Shown one piece after another: positions 17,799 through 26,048 of a stretch of DNA of 64,000 nt; position 1 is the stretch's first letter; every line of letters begins with the position of its first letter. A model generated the notes under the pieces. That model worked only from the letters and a program-made list of their open reading frames with translations. It was not told where the DNA came from and did not search any database. Where the stretch lies: assembly GCF_023150065.1 (NCBI RefSeq), contig NZ_JAKLLN010000005.1:186001-250000 (forward strand), written 5' to 3'. The stretch comes from Zoogloea sp. GTDB lineage: Bacteria; Pseudomonadota; Gammaproteobacteria; Burkholderiales; Rhodocyclaceae. The position numbers and the translations under genes are program-made.

Positions 17799-18751
17799 CG
17801 CGCCATCCCCCGCAGGCTGCGCCGCTCCAGGCGGTGGCTCAGCGCTGCCGCCAGCAGGGACAGCAGCAGGTACACCCCGATCACGATGAGCAGGCACTCG
17901 ATGGCCCGCCCTGTCTGGTTGAGGCTGGTGCCGGCCACCGACACCAGGTCCGGATAGCCGATGGCCACCGCCAGGGAGGCGTTCTTGAACAGATTGAGGA
18001 GCTGGCTGGTGACCGGCGGCAGGGCGGCACGCCAGGCCTGGGGCAGCAGCACCAGCACGAAGGCCTGGCGCGGCGTCATGCCCAGGGCCAGGGCGGACAG
18101 GCGCTGGCCGGGGGGCAGGGCCTCCACCGCGCCGCGCAGGGTCTCGGCGATGTAGGCGGCGGAATAGGTGGACAGGCCGATGAGCAGGGCCAGGTATTCC
18201 GGGGTCAGGCGGGCGCCGCCATCGATGCCGAAGCCCGCGGGTTCAGGCAACTCCCAGCCGGCTTCGCTCCACCAGGGCAGGGCCAGCCCCGATTTGCTGA
18301 GGAACACCCCGGGTGCCAGGCGCAGGGCCGCATCGGCTGCCGGCAGCAGATCGGTGAGGATGAAATACCAGGCCAGCAGATGCAGCAGCAGCGGCACATT
18401 GCGAACCCCATTCACAAAGACGCCGGCCAGAGCCCGCACCAAGGGGTTCTCGCCCAGACGTCCGAAGCCCACCACCACGCCGATCACGATAGCCAGCAGG
18501 GCGCCGGGCAGGGCCACCCGCAGGGTATTGAGGAGGCCGGCGGCGAAGGCCCGCAGGGTGCTGTCACCGGCCTCGAAGGACAGCGGGCTCTCGCCCAGAG
18601 CAAAGCCGGCGGGTTCGAGCAGGAAGTCGAAGCCGCTGCGGATGCCCCGCTCCTGCAGATGCCCGGCGGTGGTGGCCACCAGCAAGCCGCCCAGGGCCAG
18701 CAGGGCAACCAGCAGCAGCGCCTGCCAGGCGAGGCGGGCGGGGCGCTTCAT
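17795..18751 (-). CDS. aapQ: amino-acid ABC transporter permease, AapQ-like
   Basis: A 318-residue permease partner of AapM. It has a first membrane helix at residues 8-26, a large periplasmic insert (about 150-185), and the conserved cytoplasmic loop SALALGMTPRQAFVLVLLPQAWRAALPPVTSQLLNLFKNASLAVAIGYPDL. GVRNVPLLLHLLAWYF matches the AapQ/BztB type. It is located three bases after the binding-protein gene and overlaps aapM. Confidence 0.9.
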   Translation of the reverse strand: MKRPARLAWQALLLVALLALGGLLVATTAGHLQERGIRSGFDFLLEPAGFALGESPLSFEAGDSTLRAFAAGLLNTLRVALPGALLAIVIGVVVGFGRLGENPLVRALAGVFVNGVRNVPLLLHLLAWYFILTDLLPAADAALRLAPGVFLSKSGLALPWWSEAGWELPEPAGFGIDGGARLTPEYLALLIGLSTYSAAYIAETLRGAVEALPPGQRLSALALGMTPRQAFVLVLLPQAWRAALPPVTSQLLNLFKNASLAVAIGYPDLVSVAGTSLNQTGRAIECLLIVIGVYLLLSLLAAALSHRLERRSLRGMAR

Positions 18752-18754
18752 CCG

Positions 18755-19786
18755 TCAGCGCAGGGGCTGGGCGTACATCAGGCCGCCCTTGTTCCATTGG
18801 GCGTTGAGGCCCCGGGGCAGCTTGAGGGGAGAGTCCGCCCCCAGGTTGCGGTTGAAGATCTCGCCGTAGTTGCCCACCGCCTTGACCGCCCGGGCGGCCC
18901 ATTCCCGGTCGAGGCCCAGGCTCTTGCCCAGGTCCTCGCCCACCCCCAGAAAGCGTTGCACGGCGGGGTCGGGGGAGGATTTGAGGCTGTCCACCCGGGC
19001 CTGGGTGATGCCCAGCTCCTCGGCCTCGATGAGCGCATTGAGGGTCCATTTGACGATGGCGAACCACTCGTCGTCGCCGCGCCGCACGGCGGGGCCCAGG
19101 GGTTCCTTGGAGATGATCTCGGGCAGCACCAGGTAGTCGTCCGGTACGGGGGCTTCCTTGCTGCGGATGAAGGCCAGGGCCGATGCGTCGGTGGTGTAGG
19201 CCTGGCAGCGGCCGCTGAAGAAGGCCTTGAGGGAGGCCTCGAACTTGTCGAAGACCACGGGCTTGAGCTTGATGCCCTGGGCCCGGGCGTAGTCGGCCAG
19301 GTTCTTCTCGGTGGTGGTGCCCGACTGGACGCACACCTCGGCGTTCTTGAGCTGCTTTGCGCTCGTCACCTTGAGCTTTTTGGGGACCAGGAAGCCCTGG
19401 CCGTCGTAGTAGCTGACGCCGGCAAAGTGCAGGCCCAGGGCGGCGTCGCGGGTCAGGCTCCAGGTGGTGTTCCGGGACAGGACGTCCACCTCGCCGGACT
19501 GGATGGCCGTGAAGCGCTGCTGGGAGCTCAGGGGCACCCAGCGCACCTTGTCCGGGCTGCCCAGCACGGTGGCGGCGAGGGCCCGACACAGGTCCACGTC
19601 CAGGCCCTTCCACTGGCCCTGGCTGTCGGCGGCGGAAAAACCGATCACCCCGGTGCTGACGCCGCAGGTGATCTGGCCTTTGGCCTTGATGGCGTCGAGG
19701 GTCTTGCCGGCGAAGGCCGGTGGGGTGACTAGGAGGGCGGTGAAGGCAAGGGCGCCAGCAAGGCGCCCCGGGCGAAAGCGAGTCAT
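18755..19786 (-). CDS. aapJ: amino-acid ABC transporter substrate-binding protein, AapJ-like
   Basis: A 343-residue periplasmic binding protein. The signal peptide ends near residue 26 (TPPAFA); the mature protein begins GKTLDAIKAKGQITCGVSTGVIGFS, then WKGLDVDLCRALAATVLG, GEVDVLSRNTTWSLTRDAALG and KEPLGPAVRRGDDEW, all typical of AapJ/BztA. First gene of the aapJ-Q-M operon. No Shine-Dalgarno is obvious before 19786; an upstream ATG at 19840 is in frame but falls inside the leader hairpin region. Confidence 0.9.
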   Translation of the reverse strand: MTRFRPGRLAGALAFTALLVTPPAFAGKTLDAIKAKGQITCGVSTGVIGFSAADSQGQWKGLDVDLCRALAATVLGSPDKVRWVPLSSQQRFTAIQSGEVDVLSRNTTWSLTRDAALGLHFAGVSYYDGQGFLVPKKLKVTSAKQLKNAEVCVQSGTTTEKNLADYARAQGIKLKPVVFDKFEASLKAFFSGRCQAYTTDASALAFIRSKEAPVPDDYLVLPEIISKEPLGPAVRRGDDEWFAIVKWTLNALIEAEELGITQARVDSLKSSPDPAVQRFLGVGEDLGKSLGLDREWAARAVKAVGNYGEIFNRNLGADSPLKLPRGLNAQWNKGGLMYAQPLR

Positions 19787-19802
19787 GGCGGATGCAGGAC
19801 AA

Positions 19803-19837
19803 AGGCCGAAGCCCGACAGCTTATCGGGCTTCGGCCT
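19803..19837 (-). promoter_or_regulatory. leader hairpin upstream of aapJ
   Basis: Perfect 14-bp inverted repeat (19803-19816 with 19824-19837) and a 7-nt loop, ending 17 bases before the aapJ start. On the minus strand it is followed by TTTGT only, a weak U-tract. It could be an attenuator, a translational control element or an old terminator. Confidence 0.5.
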
Positions 19838-19922
19838 CATGGTGCAAAGCACCAATAGTGCGGAGCTTGTGAATGAAGCTGCTTTTTCCGTTTGAAGGCA
19901 TCGGGCATTCATTGCAGCTTCT

Positions 19923-20692
19923 CCCGTGGGGTCGAATTCATTGGCGCTGTTCGCGTTAAGTATGGAAAGGGTTTTCACCCTCGGTAGGTAAGGCATCTCG
20001 ATGCCCGGTGGGGTGGCCGTTACTGGCTGGCGTTCCGTTGTTTTGCGTGACGTTGGCCGGGTGTTCGCCCCGGCGGGCGACTGACTTTCTTGCTTCGCCA
20101 AGAAAGTCAGCAAAGAAGGCGACCCGCCACCCCCGGTCGGCCTTTGGCCGACTGCCCTGCGCTGCTCACAGCAGGCGGCCGGCGCGGAACTCGCCCTGCG
20201 GGCTCAGACAGCCGCGCCGGACTTCCCCGCCTGCTGCTGCGCTGCTCGGCGGGGTCGGAACGGGCTTTTCGGATACACCGAGCCCCTACGGAAACCGGAC
20301 CGGGTACTGGCCGTCGGTCACCTGCCTTTCCTCTCCCCTCTGACGTGCCGACTGGAGGGGGTGACGGGCGGAAAGAGGGCTTCGCATGTTTGAGCCCGCA
20401 GGGCGAGTTTGCGAAGACCCCGCCCGGCGCGCCCGGAAGGAGGGAACCCCCGAAGGGGGCGCGGCAGCGGGGCACGCTTCTTTGCATCCTTTCTTGTCGT
20501 GCAACAAGAAAGGATGTCGCCCGCCGGGGGCGAGTCCCCGGCCAATGTGACGTCATACAACGGAAAACCATTCCTTCGTGCCAAGAAAGTGCTTTCCCAT
20601 CGGTTGTTAAGGCGCTCAAAGCCCGGTGGGCCTGCCAGAGACCGTGTTTACATACCTAGCGCGAACATAGCCAATAAATTCGACCCCACGGG
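19923..20692. repeat. 770-bp non-coding element bounded by 42-bp inverted repeats
   Basis: Left end 19923-19964 and right end 20651-20692 match as inverted repeats at 37 of 42 positions and share the terminal CCCGTGGGGTCGAATT. Inside is a second inverted pair of about 90 bases (about 20041-20130 and 20470-20570), each with a perfect 12-13-bp hairpin containing CTTTCTTG...CAAGAAAG (20081-20110 and 20485-20516). No credible coding sequence is present. It resembles a MITE-like or nested intergenic-repeat element. Confidence 0.7.
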
Positions 20693-20695
20693 CCT

Positions 20696-21751
20696 TCAGT
20701 CCGCCCCGGCGAGGAGATCGCGCTGGGTGAGCTGCAGCAGCAGCTTGCGCACCGGGGCGGGCAGGGCGGCTTCGTCGAGCCGGTCGAGGGGCTGCCACAG
20801 CAGGGTGGCCTCGTTGCAGGCGGCGGGTGTGCTCACTTCCACCGCCTCGGGTTGCAGGTTCAGGGTGAAGTGGGTGAATACATGCCGAAAGCCGGTGAGC
20901 CGCTCCACCTTGCGTACGCTCAGGCCGAAGCGGGTGCTCACCCAGCTCGCCGTGTCCGCGTCTTCGGGCAGTTCCGGCAGGCTCTGCAGGCCACCCCAGA
21001 TGCCTGTCGGCGGGCGGCGTTCCAGCAGCACGGCGCCGTTGGCCAGGATCACCGCAAAGCGACCGTCGCGTTCCCGGACAGCTTTCTTCGGGCGGGGCGT
21101 GGGTAGTTCGCCCACCCGGCCGTCGCGCAGGGCTACGCAGCGCTCCGCCACCGGGCAGTGTCCGCAGGCCGGGCGGCCGCGGGTGCATACGGTGGCGCCC
21201 AGGTCCATTTGGGCCTGGGTGTAAACATCCACGTTCCGGGCTGGCAGCAGGCTCTCGGCCAGGGCCCACAGGGTGTTCTCCACCTGCTTGCTGCCCGGAA
21301 AGCCGTCGATGCCGAAGCAGCGGGTCAGCACCCGCTTGACGTTGCCATCGAGGATCGCCGCCCGGGTGCCATAGGAGAAGGCGCTGATCGCCGCCGCCGT
21401 GGACCGGCCGATGCCCGGCAGTTCGGCCAGCTCCGCCGGATCGACCGGAAACGCGCCGCCGTGGCGCGCCATCACCGCCTGGGCGCACTTGTGCAGGTTG
21501 CGGGCACGGGCGTAGTAGCCGAGACCGCTCCACAGGGTCAGCACCTCCTCCACCGGCGCCGCAGCCAGGCTGGGCAGGTCGGGAAAGCGTTCGAGGAAGC
21601 GCCCGTAGTAGGGGATCACCGTATCCACCTGGGTCTGCTGCAGCATGATCTCCGACAACCATACCCGGTAGGCATCCCGCACCTGCCAGGGCAGGCCGTG
21701 GCGGCCATGCCCGCGCTGCCAGGTGATCAGGGTTTCTGCAAATGTATTCAA
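20696..21751 (-). CDS. mutY: A/G-specific adenine DNA glycosylase MutY
   Basis: Removes adenine paired with 8-oxoguanine. The 351-residue protein has the helix-hairpin-helix glycosylase domain with Glu34 (SEIMLQQTQVDTV), Gly-rich LPGIGRSTAAAI, catalytic Asp134 in AILDGNVKRVL and the 4Fe-4S loop Cys188, 195, 198, 204. A NUDIX-like mismatch-recognition domain follows (GIWGGLQSLPE, GFRHVFTHFTL). A TTG start at 21751 is proposed because the upstream in-frame extension is unlike MutY and would leave only 11 bases to the divergent flavin reductase. Its stop abuts the end of the 770-bp repeat element. Confidence 0.93.
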   Translation of the reverse strand: MNTFAETLITWQRGHGRHGLPWQVRDAYRVWLSEIMLQQTQVDTVIPYYGRFLERFPDLPSLAAAPVEEVLTLWSGLGYYARARNLHKCAQAVMARHGGAFPVDPAELAELPGIGRSTAAAISAFSYGTRAAILDGNVKRVLTRCFGIDGFPGSKQVENTLWALAESLLPARNVDVYTQAQMDLGATVCTRGRPACGHCPVAERCVALRDGRVGELPTPRPKKAVRERDGRFAVILANGAVLLERRPPTGIWGGLQSLPELPEDADTASWVSTRFGLSVRKVERLTGFRHVFTHFTLNLQPEAVEVSTPAACNEATLLWQPLDRLDEAALPAPVRKLLLQLTQRDLLAGAD

Positions 21752-21849
21752 TCTCTTAACCCCTCGACGGTGGGGCCCCGCGCGGCGATAATGCGGGCCC
21801 CCTACTGGCTTCAGGCCCGCCCCCGCGGCGTGGCCCAACCGACTCCAAC

Positions 21850-22341
21850 ATGACTGTTCCCAAGAATGATCCGGCGGTCCGCGCCTTTCGCGACACGCTG
21901 GGCATGTTTCCCACCGGCGTCACGGTCATCACGGCCCGGGCCCCCAGCGGCGAGCCCATCGGGCTCACCGTCAGCTCCTTCAACTCCGTGTCCCTGGCGC
22001 CGCCGCTGATCGTGTGGAGCCTGTCCGGGCATCTGCCCAGCGTGCCCATCTTCGAGAACGCGGCAGTGTACGCGATCAACGTGCTTGCCGAAGACCAGCA
22101 GGACATGTCCCAGCGCTTCGCCAGCCGCAGCGACGACAAGTTTGCCGGGCTGGACTACACCGAAGGCGTCGATGGCGTGCCCCTGCTGCCCGGCTGTGCC
22201 GCATGGTTCCAGTGCCGCCAGTTTGCCCGCCATCCGGGCGGCGACCACGTCATCTTCATCGGTGAGGTGATCCGCTTCGAGTCCGGCGAGGCGTGCAAGC
22301 CCCTCGTCTTCCAGGGTGGCGCCTACCGCCGCCTGGCTTGA
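21850..22341 (+). CDS. flavin reductase family protein
   Basis: A 163-residue FMN-binding split-barrel protein (flavin reductase-like domain), probably supplying reduced flavin to a monooxygenase. Motifs include FRDTLGMFPTGVTVITA, GLTVSSFNSVSLAPPLIVWSL and GDHVIFIGEVIRF. It lies four bases before an alpha/beta-hydrolase gene, suggesting a small catabolic operon. The partner oxygenase is not in the window. Confidence 0.9.
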   Translation: MTVPKNDPAVRAFRDTLGMFPTGVTVITARAPSGEPIGLTVSSFNSVSLAPPLIVWSLSGHLPSVPIFENAAVYAINVLAEDQQDMSQRFASRSDDKFAGLDYTEGVDGVPLLPGCAAWFQCRQFARHPGGDHVIFIGEVIRFESGEACKPLVFQGGAYRRLA

Positions 22342-22344
22342 GTC

Positions 22345-23142
22345 ATGCCCACCCCGCGCTGGATCGAAACCGGTAGCGGGCCCCACGGGCTGGTCTTTCT
22401 GCATGGGGTGAGCGGCGGTGCCCTGGGCGCCACCGATCTGCTGCCGCGCATCACCCCGCCGGGCTGGCGCGGTCTGGCCTGGGACATGCCCGGCTATGGT
22501 GCCAGCGCAGCCCTCGATCCCTTCGATTTTGACGGCTTGGCCGTGGCCCTGGTGGCGCTGCTCGATGCCGCCGGCCTGGATCAGGCCGTGCTGGTGGGGC
22601 ACAGCATGGGCGGCATGGTGGCCCTGCAAACCGCGGCCACGTTTCCCAACCGGGTCTCGGGCCTGGTGCTGGCCTGCTGCACCCCGGCCTTCGGTGCCCG
22701 CGGCGGGCCCCAGCAGCAGGCCTTCCTGGCCCGGCGAATCGGGCCGCTGGACGAAGGCGCGTCGATGCGCGAGCTGGCGGTGGAGCTGATCCCCACCATG
22801 GTCGGCCCCGGTGGCGACCCCCAGGTGGTGGGCGATGCGGTGGATCTGATGGCGGCCATTCCGCCGGCCGTCTATCGGGCCGCCATGCGGGCAGTGGTGA
22901 GTTTTGACCAGCGCGCTGCCCTCGGTGGGCTGACCATGCCGGCCCTGGTCCTGGCCGGGCGCCACGATGCCGTGTCCCAGCCCCTGGTGCTGCGGCGCAT
23001 GGCCGAGCGCATCCCCCAGGCCTGCTATCGGGAGCTCGACGCCGGCCACCTCGCCCCCTTCGAGGAGCCCTCGGCTTTTGCCGAGGCGGTGCAGGCTTTT
23101 CTGACCGGGCTGGATCACGCCCCTGTCACCTTCCTGCTCTAG
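22345..23142 (+). CDS. alpha/beta-fold hydrolase
   Basis: A 265-residue esterase/hydrolase with the nucleophile elbow GHSMGG (Ser in LVGHSMGGMVALQ), an oxyanion-hole HGVSGG near the start, the acid in LAGRHDAVSQ and a C-terminal His in DAGHLAPFEEP. The full catalytic triad is present. Substrate unknown; coupling with the flavin reductase suggests aromatic or ester catabolism. Confidence 0.88.
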   Translation: MPTPRWIETGSGPHGLVFLHGVSGGALGATDLLPRITPPGWRGLAWDMPGYGASAALDPFDFDGLAVALVALLDAAGLDQAVLVGHSMGGMVALQTAATFPNRVSGLVLACCTPAFGARGGPQQQAFLARRIGPLDEGASMRELAVELIPTMVGPGGDPQVVGDAVDLMAAIPPAVYRAAMRAVVSFDQRAALGGLTMPALVLAGRHDAVSQPLVLRRMAERIPQACYRELDAGHLAPFEEPSAFAEAVQAFLTGLDHAPVTFLL

Positions 23143-23172
23143 CGTTCAGCCCTTTTCAGCCCCCTCGCCGCC

Positions 23173-23544
23173 ATGCAAGAAAGCCCCTTCAAAGGCAAGA
23201 CCGGCCTCACCCGGGTGTGGAACGCCTTCCACTATTCCATGGCCGGCCTGGCCGCCGCCTACCGCAACGAGGACGCCTTCCGCCAGGAAGCCTGGCTGGC
23301 GGCGCTGCTCATCCCGCTGGCCCTGTTCCTGCCCGTCACAGCCCTCGGCAAGGCCCTGATGATCGCCAGCGTGCTGCTGGTGATCATCGTCGAACTCGTC
23401 AATTCGGCCCTCGAGGCCGCCGTCGATCGCATCTCCCTCGATCACCACCACCTGGCCAAGCGCGCCAAGGACATCGGCAGCGCCGCGGTCTTCGTCGCCC
23501 TGATCAACGTGGTCGTCGTCTGGGGCCTCATCCTCCTCGCCTGA
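23173..23544 (+). CDS. dgkA: diacylglycerol kinase (prokaryotic type)
   Basis: A 123-residue inner-membrane enzyme that phosphorylates diacylglycerol for lipid recycling. Three membrane helices and the signature ELVNSALEAAVDRIS are present, plus the N-terminal GLTRVWNAFHYSMAGL amphipathic region. Length fits the family. Followed ten bases later by a small Cys-rich frame. Confidence 0.93.
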   Translation: MQESPFKGKTGLTRVWNAFHYSMAGLAAAYRNEDAFRQEAWLAALLIPLALFLPVTALGKALMIASVLLVIIVELVNSALEAAVDRISLDHHHLAKRAKDIGSAAVFVALINVVVVWGLILLA

Positions 23545-23553
23545 GCACATACC

Positions 23554-23757
23554 ATGACCACTCCCACCGGCAAGAAGCCCTGCGTCAATTGCACCTGCGC
23601 CACCACCGGCTTCTGCCCCCGGGGCGTGGGCGCCAACATCCCGCCGGAGCTCGCCGCGCAGCAACCGGTGGCGGCGGCCAAGCCGCTTTCGGCCGGGCAG
23701 CAACGTCGCGAGCAGCTCCGCCAGCTGCCGGGCAAGCGCCGCGCCATGCGCTTCTGA
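23554..23757 (+). CDS. small Cys-rich protein
   Basis: A 67-residue protein with a CVNCTCATTGFC cluster (four Cys in 12 residues) at its N-terminus and a basic C-terminus (QQRREQLRQLPGKRRAMRF). The spacing suggests a metal or redox site. It is co-directional with dgkA and ten bases behind. No known family recognised. Confidence 0.55.
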   Translation: MTTPTGKKPCVNCTCATTGFCPRGVGANIPPELAAQQPVAAAKPLSAGQQRREQLRQLPGKRRAMRF

Positions 23758-23852
23758 GTCCGCCATCCGGCAGGGGGCGGCGGCATGGGGCGGCGGCCGT
23801 TCTCCCGTGAGAGAATCGCGCCCCTCCTTTTTCCTCCACCCGGACCCCTCCC

Positions 23853-24860
23853 ATGACCGAGTCGACCCACGCCATCTCAGGCCTTGTCATCCACCGGCTG
23901 ATCCGCGCCGCCGAGGGCCCGTCCCAGGTGGAGCTGCGGCCCGCCGCCAACCCCCTCGACGAGCCCGCCGCGCGCCTGATGGAGCGCCTGTGCCGGCACT
24001 TCGCCGAACGCCCGGGCAAGGGCTATGGCTGGTTCGAGAAGGACGAGCGCGGCTTTCCCATGCCGCGCCTGGTGCGCGAGCACGCCATCGAGCAGGGCAT
24101 GGATTTCGCCACCCTGTCGAAGGAGATGGTGACCCAGCTGCAGAAGTGCGTGGACGAGGACAAGATGGACGAGGGCGGCTACGTGCTCATCGCCCGCGCC
24201 ACCGTGTTCGGCGCCGACTGCCTCTACGTCGCCCTGCTGCAGGAAACCCTGGGCACCGTGATCGGTGACGGCCTGAGCATCCACGACAGCCCGCACCTGG
24301 ATTTCTCGGCCCTGCAGGTGGCCGGGCGCATCGACATCAGCGCCTGGCAGGCCGGCGCCGAGCGCTACATCAGCTTCCTCAAGGGCCGCGGCGACGTGGC
24401 CGGCTGGTTCAAGCGCTTCCTGGGCTGCACCGACGTGGTCATCGCCCTCAAGGAAACCAAGAAGCTGGTGGAGACCCTCAGCCACTTTGCCGAAACCCAG
24501 CAGCTCGACGCCGCCGGGCGCGATGAACTGCTGGAGCGGGCCCACCTGGTGCTCGAAGAGATGGGTGAAAGCGGCGCCGCCCTCAACCTGGAGGCGGTGG
24601 CCGGGCAGATTTTCCCCGATGCCCCGCAGAAACTCAGCGCCACCCTGCAGGACGAAGCCCTCGACCTGGCCAGCGGCTTCGTCCCCGACAAGCGCGCCCT
24701 CAAGCCGCTGATCCGCTTCAGGGCCAGCGCCGAAGACTGGAAGCTGGAGTTTGAACGCAGCGGCCTGCGCTCCGGCGCCGTGCAGTACGACAAGGCCAGC
24801 AACACCCTGGTGCTGACCAACGTACCGGAGAATCTGAAGAAGCTGCTGCTGGAGGAGTGA
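23853..24860 (+). CDS. nucleoid-associated protein, YejK/NdpA family
   Basis: A 335-residue member of the NdpA (37-kDa nucleoid-associated) family. It has the characteristic N-terminal block (LVIHRLIRAAEGPSQVELRPAANPLDEPAARLMERLCRHF) and a central domain (YVLIARATVFGADCLYVALLQETLG). Probably a chromosome-bound protein; function is poorly known in the family. Confidence 0.82.
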   Translation: MTESTHAISGLVIHRLIRAAEGPSQVELRPAANPLDEPAARLMERLCRHFAERPGKGYGWFEKDERGFPMPRLVREHAIEQGMDFATLSKEMVTQLQKCVDEDKMDEGGYVLIARATVFGADCLYVALLQETLGTVIGDGLSIHDSPHLDFSALQVAGRIDISAWQAGAERYISFLKGRGDVAGWFKRFLGCTDVVIALKETKKLVETLSHFAETQQLDAAGRDELLERAHLVLEEMGESGAALNLEAVAGQIFPDAPQKLSATLQDEALDLASGFVPDKRALKPLIRFRASAEDWKLEFERSGLRSGAVQYDKASNTLVLTNVPENLKKLLLEE

Positions 24861-24882
24861 GCCGAGGGCGACTGTAGGGGCG

Positions 24883-25920
24883 TCAGCCGCGCTGGCGCTT
24901 GACCATCCGGAGCGGGGCCTCTCCGGCGATGGCGCGGGCGCGGAGCTGGCCGCAGCCGCCATCCACGTCCTGCCCGGCGGAGTTGCGCAGTTTGGTGAGG
25001 ATGCCGCGGCGGTGGAGCTGGCGGGCGATGTCGGCGGCCTTCTCCCAGGCCGGGCGGCGGTAGGGCAGGTCGGGGATGGTGTTGTAGGGGATCATGTTCA
25101 TGATCGCGTACTTGCCCGACAGCAGGCGCACGATGCCGTCGAGCTCTTCCGGCGTGTCGTTGATGCCATCCAGCAGCGTCCACTGGTACTGGATCGGATA
25201 GCCGGTGACGCGGGCGTAGGCTTCACCGCGTTCGACGATCTCGTCGGGGCTCATGGGCGGCGCCTTGGGCAGCAGCTCGGCGCGCAGGTCGGCCCGGCTG
25301 GTGTGCAGCGACAGGGCCAGGGCCGGTTTGACCGGGCCTTCGGGCAGGCGCTCGAAGACGCGCGGGTCACCCACCGTGGAAAACACCAGGTTCTTGTGGC
25401 CGATGCCGCCCTCACTGCCGAGGAGCTGGATGGCCTCCAGCACGTTGTCCAGGTTGTGGGCGGGTTCGCCCATGCCCATGAAGACAACCTTCTTCACCGG
25501 CCGGCGGGCCCGGGCCAGCACCACCTGGGCGACGATCTCGGCGCTGCCCACCTGGCGCAGCAGGCCGTCGCGGCCGGTCATGCAGAACACGCAGCCCACC
25601 GCGCAGCCCACCTGGCTGGAGACGCACAGGCCGTCCCGGGGCAGCAGCACGCTCTCCACCGTCTGGCGGTCGCCCAGCTGCACCAGCAGACGCGCCGAGC
25701 CGTCCTCGCCGGGGTGCTCGGCGTGCACCCGGGCCAGGCCGGCCAGTTCGGCCTCCAGCGCCGGGAGGGCGGCCACCACGCCGGCGGGCAGGGCCGGGCC
25801 GCGCCGGCTCGGGCCGGCGTCGAGGGGCAGGGCGTGGGTCCAGGCGCGCAGCATGCGCTGGACATGGACGGGTTTGGCGCCGAGGTCGGCGAGCCGTTGG
25901 CGGAGGTGTTCGATGCGCAT
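24883..25920 (-). CDS. RlmN/Cfr-family radical SAM RNA methyltransferase
   Basis: A 345-residue radical SAM enzyme. The 4Fe-4S motif is C106-AVG-C110-VF-C113. The two mechanistic cysteines of the RlmN family are also present: Cys99 in DGLCVSSQVG and Cys323 in GGCGQL. MGMGEPAHNLDNV is the SAM-binding GGE-type block. It may methylate C2 of A2503 in 23S rRNA or of tRNA. It does not lie in the usual ndk-rlmN-pilF context, so it may be a second family member. The ATG at 25920 is used; an in-frame start at 25971 lacks support. Confidence 0.85.
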   Translation of the reverse strand: MRIEHLRQRLADLGAKPVHVQRMLRAWTHALPLDAGPSRRGPALPAGVVAALPALEAELAGLARVHAEHPGEDGSARLLVQLGDRQTVESVLLPRDGLCVSSQVGCAVGCVFCMTGRDGLLRQVGSAEIVAQVVLARARRPVKKVVFMGMGEPAHNLDNVLEAIQLLGSEGGIGHKNLVFSTVGDPRVFERLPEGPVKPALALSLHTSRADLRAELLPKAPPMSPDEIVERGEAYARVTGYPIQYQWTLLDGINDTPEELDGIVRLLSGKYAIMNMIPYNTIPDLPYRRPAWEKAADIARQLHRRGILTKLRNSAGQDVDGGCGQLRARAIAGEAPLRMVKRQRG

Positions 25921-26048
25921 GAGGGGGCGAATGATAGGCCATTTCTGCCCTGTTTTCAGGGGGATGCGCACGCTCCCGGGCCTCGGTGCGGTGGCCCCGG
26001 AGGGCAGGGTGGCTTCAGTTCGACGTGCTTGCGCCGTTATGACAGGCC

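Noticed and set aside
18755-20113. Extended N-terminus of the AapJ gene into the repeat region
   Set aside because: The extension crosses the leader hairpin and the repeat element; a proper signal peptide starts at 19786.
20040-20620. Open frames inside the 770-bp element
   Set aside because: They coincide with inverted repeats and hairpins, differ in all frames, and lack coding bias.
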